57,104 bases of DNA, taken from contig JAAVDE010000033.1 in the NCBI GenBank assembly GCA_014801955.1, positions 1 through 57,104 of the forward strand, in the 5' to 3' direction. The notes beneath the pieces were generated by a model, which saw nothing but the letters and a program-made list of their open reading frames with translations, was not told the DNA's origin and searched no databases. This DNA comes from Bacteroides sp. Lineage in GTDB: Bacteria; Bacteroidota; Bacteroidia; Bacteroidales; Muribaculaceae. The translations under genes were made by a program, and so were the position numbers. Below, piece by piece: positions 51,266-57,104 of the stretch (position 1 is its first letter; the number at the start of each line of letters is the position of its first letter).

Positions 51266-51808
51266 TTACAGTTCCGTTTTGCAGAAGATTGAAAAGTTGA
51301 CCGAGCCGTAGGCGCGATGCTGGCGAAATTCGGGCAGGTGCGAGAAATCTTGCTTCTTGGAGTGCTCGACAACGACGATTGTTTCCTCGCCGCAGGCGCC
51401 GGAGCTGAGAATCGTTTCGGGCACGCGCTCGAAGTTTTCCATGTCGTAGGGCGGGTCGGCGAAAATGAAGCCTACGGGCGACACGGTGCTTTCAATATAT
51501 TTCAGCGCGTCGCCGCGAACAACCGTCAGTTCATTGCAATTGAGCTGCTGGCGCACTTTTTCAATGAACCGGAACTGGGTGGGCGCTTTTTCAACGGCAA
51601 CGACCGATGCGGCTCCGCGGCTGACCAGCTCCAGGGAGATGGCGCCGGTGCCGGCAAAGAGGTCAATGGCCGTGATGCCGTCGAAGTCCAGGTAGTTATC
51701 GAGTACGTTGAAAATGTTTTCGCGCGCGAAGTCGGTAGTCGGGCGCGCGGTTATGTTGGTTGGCACGTCGAAGCGACGACGGCCGAATTTTCCGCGGATA
51801 ATTCTCAT
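51266..51808 (-). CDS. rsmD: 16S rRNA (guanine-966 N2) methyltransferase family
   Basis: A 180-residue SAM-dependent methyltransferase. The SAM site is AIDLFAGTGAISLELVSRGA and the catalytic DPPY motif appears as FADPPYDMENFE. The N-terminus MRIIRGKFGRRRFDVP is typical of RsmD. It methylates G966 (E. coli numbering) of 16S rRNA in the family. It overlaps the DUF3822 gene by 4 bases, a pairing common in Bacteroidota. Confidence 0.94.
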   Translation of the reverse strand: MRIIRGKFGRRRFDVPTNITARPTTDFARENIFNVLDNYLDFDGITAIDLFAGTGAISLELVSRGAASVVAVEKAPTQFRFIEKVRQQLNCNELTVVRGDALKYIESTVSPVGFIFADPPYDMENFERVPETILSSGACGEETIVVVEHSKKQDFSHLPEFRQHRAYGSVNFSIFCKTEL

Positions 51809-52608
51809 AATCGGGCAAGAAATAACATGTCGGACGCGGCTTCCGGTGCCATGCGGCGCAGGGCGAGCATTTCGGGGCCGAAGGCGGGCGGAAGGATGCG
51901 GGCGGCGGGTTTAACTTTGGTTATGGTGTCGGTAATGGCGGCGCGCAGGTCGTTGTTGGCGGTAATGAGCGTTATCGGCTCGTTGGCCTCGGCGGCGGCC
52001 AATATATAATAGGCGCAGTCGGCTGCGCCGAAGGTTTGGGGGCGGTTCAGGTAGCGCAGCGAGCCGTCGGCGCCGAGCGAGCAGAGGCAAACGTCGGTCG
52101 CGGAGTTGACCAGGGCGTAGAGGCCGCCGGCGTCGGGCAGGGTCATCAGCCGGTTGGCTACGATGGCGGGCGAGTGGTGGAAACGCGCGCAGGCAAAGGT
52201 GCGGCTCAGAAAGTTCAGCCTGTCGGAGTCGGGGGCGAAGCCGACTGCCGCCTCGCCCGGAAGCGGCTCCATCATAACCGTTCGCTGGCAGCAGCAGTCG
52301 GGCAGCAGGGCCTCGGCCAGCTCGTCGAGCAGCGGTTCGGCGCTGCGGGGGAGCAGAAAAAAGTCCGAGTCGGCGAAAATAATGTCGATTGCGGCGAAGT
52401 CGCCCAGCAGCAGCGGGTTATCGTAGATTGCGTTTTCCAGCGCGCGCACCGACTCGTCGGCTATCTCCTCGGAGTGGGCAATAACCGTTGGGTCAACGCT
52501 CTCCGGCCCCACGATGAGAGCCGAAAGGCGTTTCGGTTCAATGCGGAGAATCAGCCGCATGGCGGAAGTGTCGCCGATGAGTTCCTTGGTCAGCGCTGAG
52601 TGGGTCAT
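51805..52608 (-). CDS. DUF3822-family protein
   Basis: A 267-residue cytoplasmic protein of the DUF3822 family, restricted largely to Bacteroidota and usually next to rsmD. It looks like an ASKHA/actin-fold-like two-halved protein (LILRIEPKRLSALIVGP; GGLYALVNSATDVCLCSLGADG; ITLITANNDLR). No catalytic motif is evident and no function is established. It overlaps both pgpH and rsmD by 4 bases, so the three are translationally coupled. Confidence 0.85.
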   Translation of the reverse strand: MTHSALTKELIGDTSAMRLILRIEPKRLSALIVGPESVDPTVIAHSEEIADESVRALENAIYDNPLLLGDFAAIDIIFADSDFFLLPRSAEPLLDELAEALLPDCCCQRTVMMEPLPGEAAVGFAPDSDRLNFLSRTFACARFHHSPAIVANRLMTLPDAGGLYALVNSATDVCLCSLGADGSLRYLNRPQTFGAADCAYYILAAAEANEPITLITANNDLRAAITDTITKVKPAARILPPAFGPEMLALRRMAPEAASDMLFLARL

Positions 52609-54626
52609 TTCTTTTCGGGGTAGGCAATTCGCGAATGATAGATGGTCAGCAGGCGCTGAATGAACGATTCCTTGATTATCTTAACGTCGCGGAAGGCCAG
52701 GGGCGAATCATTGTGGAGCCCCTCGGCGACCTGACTGTCGATAATCTTGTTGACCAGGCCGGTAATCGCTTCGGGCGAATAGTTGGTCAGCGAGCGCGAG
52801 GCGGCCTCAACGGCGTCGGCCATCATCAGGATGGAGCTTTCGACCGTGCTCGGATTCGGGCCGGGGTAGGTGAAGGGCTTCGGGTTGATTTCCTTGCCGG
52901 GATGGGTGTTGCAGGCGGTGACGTAGAAATATTTCGTCATGCCGGCGCCGTGGTGTTCGGCAATGAAGCGGCGGATTGCGCTGGGGAGCTTGGCCTTTTC
53001 GGCGCGGCGCAGGCCGTCGTTGACGTGGTTGATGATGATGCGTGCGCTCTGTTCGGGGTCAATGGCGTTGTGGGGGTTGACGCCATGTTGATTTTCGGTG
53101 AAGAAGGCCGGGTTTTCGATTTTGCCGATGTCGTGGTAGAGCGCGCCGGCACGGATGAGCTGCACGTTGGCGCCGAGCTTCGATGCGGCTTCGGCGGCGA
53201 GGTTGCTGACGCCCATAGCGTGTTGGAACGTGCCCGGACATTCGCGCGAGAGCTCGCGCAGCAGCGGGTGGTTGATGTCGCTGAGCTCAACGAGGCCAAC
53301 CGTTGAGGTGAAGCCGAGCCAGCGCTCGAAAACGAATACCAGAACGTAGGCAAACGAAACCAGCACTACGTTGATTGCCAGGAAGCCGAACATGCGCGGG
53401 GCGAGCGACGCAAAGCTGCCGGTCAGCATAACGTTGACGGCAACATACATCAGCGTGTAGCCCAGATAGATGAGCAGCGCGGTGCGCAGCAGCTGCGAGC
53501 GGCGGCTCAGTTCCTTGAGCGAGTTGATGGCGATGGATGCCGCGACGAACTGCATTGCGATGAACTCCAGCGGAAAGGGGGAGATAACGGCGCAGATAAG
53601 AGTCGTTATCAGGGTGGAGAACATTGCCGTGCGGCCGTCGAAGAAAACGATTATCATTATCGCAACCATCGAGAAGGGAACGATGTAGAGCCCCGAATCG
53701 ATGTTTGTTGAAACCAGGAAGGCGAAGATGCTGAAAGCGGTTATCAGCCCGACGAGGAAGGCAACGACCTTAGGCTGCCACCACAGGCGCCTGCGGAAGT
53801 AGTAGAGGAATATGCCCAGCAACATGAAGAGCAGGCCAACGTAGATGCTCTTTGCCATCCAGGCATAGAAGCTGTTGCCGCCGGGGCCGTTGCCGCGCTC
53901 GGCCTGCATTGCTTCGTAGGTCTGCAAAATGGTGAACAGCTGGGGCGTTACGACCTCGCCGCGGTCAATAATTCGTTCGCCCTGCTGAATAACGCCGATG
54001 GGGGCGGTTGCGCGCTGCTGCAGGTCGCTGCGCATGCGGTTGGTCATAACAGTGTCGAGAACAACGTTTGGCGTCAGCATCGACGCCAGTTTCGACTGCT
54101 CGATGGCATAGTGGGCTTCGTCGCCGGGCAGCTGCTCTTTCAGCCACTCGTAGGCGCGGCGGGGCGAGCGGAGCTGGGCGGTTGACTTGCGTATCAGCGA
54201 GTTGCCGTTAACGACGCGCACCGACGGCAGGCGCCCGGTCGAGATGTCGTTATAAACGTCTTCGTCAACGATGCCGGCGGCATAAACGTCGCGCAGGCGC
54301 GCCGTTAGCTGCGAGCGGGTCGCCGAGGAAACGCTGACCTTTTCGAGCGCGCCGGCCAGGCGCGAGCGAACGTCGTCTTCAACCGCCGTGCGGCGTTTAT
54401 AGACCGGCACGAACGTTCGGTTAATAGAGTCTATGGCCGCCTGGGCCGACAGCGAGTCGGGGCGGATCGGCAGGTCGAACGGCGCCGTTAGCAGCTGGTA
54501 GTTCCAGGGGCGGTTGACCTGATAGATGTAGCTCGACGTTGAGCGGCGCGGCATCAGCCAAACAACGAAGGCGATGCCGAGCAGCAGAACGAGAATCTGG
54601 GAAGTGTAGTAACGCTTCTGTTTCAT
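52605..54626 (-). CDS. pgpH: PgpH-like HD phosphodiesterase (7TMR-HDED)
   Basis: A 673-residue membrane protein. After an N-terminal anchor (about 10-26) comes an extracellular 7TMR-HDED domain (about 60-250), seven membrane helices (about 265-440), then an HD phosphohydrolase (about 450-640). The latter has HAMGVSNLAAEAASKLGAN, ALYHDIGKIENPAFFTENQ and IAEHHGAGMT. Characterised homologues hydrolyse c-di-AMP. It starts 4 bases after relA/spoT ends, so two alarmone-degrading enzymes share a transcript. A c-di-AMP cyclase is not in the window. Confidence 0.93.
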   Translation of the reverse strand: MKQKRYYTSQILVLLLGIAFVVWLMPRRSTSSYIYQVNRPWNYQLLTAPFDLPIRPDSLSAQAAIDSINRTFVPVYKRRTAVEDDVRSRLAGALEKVSVSSATRSQLTARLRDVYAAGIVDEDVYNDISTGRLPSVRVVNGNSLIRKSTAQLRSPRRAYEWLKEQLPGDEAHYAIEQSKLASMLTPNVVLDTVMTNRMRSDLQQRATAPIGVIQQGERIIDRGEVVTPQLFTILQTYEAMQAERGNGPGGNSFYAWMAKSIYVGLLFMLLGIFLYYFRRRLWWQPKVVAFLVGLITAFSIFAFLVSTNIDSGLYIVPFSMVAIMIIVFFDGRTAMFSTLITTLICAVISPFPLEFIAMQFVAASIAINSLKELSRRSQLLRTALLIYLGYTLMYVAVNVMLTGSFASLAPRMFGFLAINVVLVSFAYVLVFVFERWLGFTSTVGLVELSDINHPLLRELSRECPGTFQHAMGVSNLAAEAASKLGANVQLIRAGALYHDIGKIENPAFFTENQHGVNPHNAIDPEQSARIIINHVNDGLRRAEKAKLPSAIRRFIAEHHGAGMTKYFYVTACNTHPGKEINPKPFTYPGPNPSTVESSILMMADAVEAASRSLTNYSPEAITGLVNKIIDSQVAEGLHNDSPLAFRDVKIIKESFIQRLLTIYHSRIAYPEKK

Positions 54627-54630
54627 TGAA

Positions 54631-56898
54631 TCAAATGCGGGTAGCGGCGGTTACGCCTGAAATTTTTTTCAATCGGGAGCAGAGAGTGTCAACGGCTTTG
54701 GCGTCGGTTACCTTAACGGTTAAATGGCCGGTAAAGACCTCGTTGGTTGCCTCGATGGCGAACTGGCGCAGGTCAATGTTGGGCACGCCGCTGACAATGG
54801 CGCTGATTTCCTGCAGGATGCCGCTGCGGTCAATGCCCTCGAGCTGCACTTCGGCCTTGAAGCGCGTTTCGGTGGTCTCCTCCCAGCGCGTAACCAGGAT
54901 GCGGTGGCCGTAGGTTGCCTTCAGCAGCGCCGCGCGCGGGCAGGTCAGCGAGTGAACGGTAACGGTGCCGTCGTCTTCGATGAAGCCCATAACGTCGTCG
55001 CCCGGCAGCGGCGAGCAACATTCGGCCAGTCGATAGTTCTCCTTGCCTTCGGTGGTTCGCAGAATATAGGTTTCCTTAACGTTGATGGGAATTTCCTCGT
55101 CGTCGGCCTTCCATTGGGCCATCGGTTTCTTCTTTGCCGGACCGAACGGGTTGAGCAGCTTTTTGAACAGGGCGGTGGTTTGCGCAGCTGCGCCGGCGGG
55201 TTTGGCGTTTTTGCGCAGAACGGCAAACGTTTCCGCCGGGTTGATTTCGCCCTTGGCGATGCCGATGAAAATGTCTTCGCGCGAGTTAACGCGATAGTGG
55301 CCCATCATTTTGGTGAACAGCTCGTTGCTCTCCTCAATGCCGGCCTCCTTGCGGGCAGCCTCAAATAGTGTGCGGCCCTCCTCGATCAGCGGCTGGCGGT
55401 CGCGGCGCAGGGCCTGGCGCAGACGGGTGCGCGCTTTGGCCGTGGCCAGGAACTTCATCCATTCCTCCTGGGGCTGCTGGCTCTGAGAGGTTATGATTTC
55501 CACCTGGTCGCCGCTCTCGAGCGGGGTTGACAGGGCAACCAGCTTATGGTTCACCTTGCCGGCAATGCAGCGGATGCCCAGCTGGCTATGGAGCGTAAAC
55601 GCCAGGTCGAGAACCGTTGCCTTGGCGGGCAGGGTGATGGGCTCGCCCTTGGGGGTGAACACCACTATCTCGTTGGCAAACAGGTTGAGCTTAACGGTGT
55701 CGAGAAAGTCCAGGGCGCTCGGCTCCGGGCTTTCCAGAATGTCTTTGATGGTTTCAAGCCACTGGCTCAGCTCGGTTTCCTCGTCGCCTTCGCCGTCCTT
55801 ATACTTCCAGTGGGCCGCAAAGCCGCGTTCGGCAATGTCGTCCATCCTTTCCGAGCGAATCTGAATCTCCACCCAGTTGCCGTCGGCGCCCATAACGGTC
55901 AGGTGCAGCGCCTGGTAGCCGTTGGCCTTCGGAACGCTGATCCAGTCGCGGGTGCGGTCGGGGTGGAGCTTGTAAATATCCGTTATCGCCGAATAGATGC
56001 GCCAGCTCAGCGCCTTTTCCTGCGACGGGTCGTCGCACTTGAAAATGATTCGCATGGCATAGAGGTCATAGACCTCCTCAAACGGAATCTTTTTCGTGTC
56101 CATCTTGCGCCAGATGCTGTAAACGCTCTTGAGCCGGTACTTTGCCTGGAATTCGATGCCCATTTCAGCCAGTTTGGCACTGATTGGGGCCGCAAAATCG
56201 TCGTAGACCATGCGGCGCGCGCGCTCGGTGGCCTCGATTTTGTCGGCAATCTCCTTGTAGGCCGCCGGATGCTCATACTTGAAGCTCAAATCCTCCAGCT
56301 CCGTTTTGATTTCAAACAGCCCCAGGCGGTGGGCCAGCGGCGCATAGATATAGAGCGTTTCGCCGGCGATTTTATATTGCTTGTTCGGAGCCATGGAGCC
56401 GAGAGTGCGCATATTGTGGAGGCGGTCGGCCATTTTAATGAGCACGACGCGGATGTCCTCGTTCATCGTCAGCAGCAGCTTGCGGAAATTCTCGGCCTGC
56501 GCCGAAGCGTGCTCGCCGAAAATGCCGCCCGAAATCTTGGTCAGGCCCTCGACCAGCTGTGCAATCTTGTCGCCGAAATTCGAGCGGATGTCCTCAACGG
56601 TATAGTCCGTGTCCTCAACAACGTCGTGGAGCAGCGCGGCGCAGATGCTCGTCGACCCCAGGCCGATTTCCTGCGACGCGATGCGCGCAACCGCGATGGG
56701 GTGGAGAATATACGGCTCGCCGCTGCGACGGCGAACGCCCGCGTGAGCCGCCTTTGCGAACCGAAAAGCGCGCTCAATGATTTCCACCTTCTTGCGGTGA
56801 TTGGAATTCAAATAACCCTGAAGCACATCCTGAAAGGCGGCTTCAATCATGCGGTCTTCCTCTTGCAGGTCAGGAGTTGAGAGATTCTGTTGTGTCAT
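54631..56898 (-). CDS. relA: Bifunctional (p)ppGpp synthetase/hydrolase
   Basis: A 755-residue RelA/SpoT homologue. The hydrolase domain (about 50-200) keeps the HD motif in ALLHDVVEDTDYTVEDI. The synthetase domain (about 240-370) has YRLKSVYSIWRKM, DLYAMRIIFKC, GYQALHLTV and FAAHWKYK. TGS (about 400-465, VFTPKGEPITLPAKATVLDLAF), a helical/zinc-finger region and an ACT domain (about 680-755) follow. Both active sites look intact, so it is probably the main stringent-response enzyme. It is first in a five-gene chain ending with mgtE. Confidence 0.95.
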   Translation of the reverse strand: MTQQNLSTPDLQEEDRMIEAAFQDVLQGYLNSNHRKKVEIIERAFRFAKAAHAGVRRRSGEPYILHPIAVARIASQEIGLGSTSICAALLHDVVEDTDYTVEDIRSNFGDKIAQLVEGLTKISGGIFGEHASAQAENFRKLLLTMNEDIRVVLIKMADRLHNMRTLGSMAPNKQYKIAGETLYIYAPLAHRLGLFEIKTELEDLSFKYEHPAAYKEIADKIEATERARRMVYDDFAAPISAKLAEMGIEFQAKYRLKSVYSIWRKMDTKKIPFEEVYDLYAMRIIFKCDDPSQEKALSWRIYSAITDIYKLHPDRTRDWISVPKANGYQALHLTVMGADGNWVEIQIRSERMDDIAERGFAAHWKYKDGEGDEETELSQWLETIKDILESPEPSALDFLDTVKLNLFANEIVVFTPKGEPITLPAKATVLDLAFTLHSQLGIRCIAGKVNHKLVALSTPLESGDQVEIITSQSQQPQEEWMKFLATAKARTRLRQALRRDRQPLIEEGRTLFEAARKEAGIEESNELFTKMMGHYRVNSREDIFIGIAKGEINPAETFAVLRKNAKPAGAAAQTTALFKKLLNPFGPAKKKPMAQWKADDEEIPINVKETYILRTTEGKENYRLAECCSPLPGDDVMGFIEDDGTVTVHSLTCPRAALLKATYGHRILVTRWEETTETRFKAEVQLEGIDRSGILQEISAIVSGVPNIDLRQFAIEATNEVFTGHLTVKVTDAKAVDTLCSRLKKISGVTAATRI

Positions 56899-56920
56899 AT
56901 CCGTTGGGTCTAATAAGCCA

Positions 56921-56928
56921 CAAATTTA
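56921..56928 (-). promoter_or_regulatory. -7 element upstream of relA/spoT
   Basis: TAAATTTG on the minus strand (CAAATTTA at 56921-56928) matches the -7 box and is 23 bases from the start codon. No clear TTTG is found 19-21 bases upstream, so the -33 part is weak. Confidence 0.6.
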
Positions 56929-56984
56929 AGCATTTTTTCCGAAACCGCCCCTACCTCCCCCAAAAAATCTATATTTATGAGCGA

Positions 56985-57029
56985 AGAGGCTGTGTCGTAA
57001 TTAAGGTTTACGGCGCAGTCTCTTTTTTA
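56985..57029 (+). terminator. Long hairpin near the right edge
   Basis: AGAGGCTGTGTCGTAA (56985-57000) pairs over 16 positions, three of them G-U, with 57008-57023 around a 7-base loop, followed by six Ts. It looks like a plus-strand terminator, but no plus-strand gene leads into it. GC-rich long dyads of this kind also occur at insertion-sequence ends. Past it (57030-57104) two minus-strand frames stay open to the edge but neither is recognisable. Confidence 0.5.
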
Positions 57030-57104
57030 TGAGTTCTGAGGTTTCGATATTTCTCAGGCGGCTGATTTTTGAGGATTTTTGGAAAATATTCGATTCTCGG
57101 GTGA

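Noticed and set aside
1-57104. Prophage, CRISPR-Cas, restriction-modification or toxin-antitoxin locus
   Set aside because: No integrase, capsid, Cas, methyltransferase/endonuclease pair or recognised toxin-antitoxin pair was found; the only possible mobile trace is the dyad at the right edge.

Overview
The window is about 57 kb of a Bacteroidota chromosome, most likely order Bacteroidales and possibly a Muribaculaceae-like gut commensal. Four things point there. Promoters repeatedly match the Bacteroidota form TTTG-N19/20-TAnnTTTG. Leaders have little or no Shine-Dalgarno sequence. GldH, PorQ, a fused FeoAB and a DUF3822-RsmD pair are present. The coding regions are moderately GC-rich. The genus cannot be fixed from the sequence. 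There is no prophage, CRISPR array or complete insertion sequence; this is mostly dense core genome with a few accessory loci.

Layout. The first bases are the 3' end of a 5S rRNA and its terminator. A plus-strand surface-polysaccharide operon follows (0.25-8.2 kb): export lipoprotein, Wzc-like tyrosine autokinase, CpsB-type phosphatase, GDP-mannose enzyme and three dTDP-sugar enzymes. It runs tail to tail into a minus-strand operon (TraB/GumN protein, ABC ATPase, permease, GntR/YtrA regulator) whose promoter carries a GTGTA-N14-TACAC dyad. Next are rplS, purE, ispG and an M16 peptidase, then folA and a PAP2 phosphatase on back-to-back promoters, then HU, a 29-residue COX24/AURKAIP1-like protein and RNase E/G.

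From about 30.75 down to 18.75 kb lies a long, overlapping minus-strand gene chain: a coiled-coil protein, zapA, a probable structured RNA, rny, ricT, gldH, an M24 peptidase, cca, queD, queE, then four glycan genes (GT2, GT4, GT2 and a CDP-glycerol-transferase-like protein). After a solitary DUF4143 ATPase comes a minus-strand ECF sigma/anti-sigma/secreted protein/two beta-barrel operon, an acyl-CoA ligase, and the plus-strand chain porQ-cmk-ispH-lipoprotein-mutS2-carbonic anhydrase.

The last third has a patch of REP-like palindromes, rpsT between two identical tRNA-Glu genes, recO, feoAB, a large BspA-type leucine-rich-repeat protein with a probable type IX secretion tail and a long leader containing nested inverted repeats, and a minus-strand chain relA/spoT-pgpH-DUF3822-rsmD-mgtE.

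Several themes recur: envelope glycans, type IX secretion (PorQ, GldH and a candidate cargo), RNA turnover (RNase Y, RicT, RNase E/G) and nucleotide second messengers (RelA/SpoT beside PgpH). No locus is clearly a wholly new system. The best leads are the autoregulated TraB-ABC-GntR operon, the RNA between zapA and rny, the sigma-factor operon with twin barrels, and the structured leader of the repeat protein.
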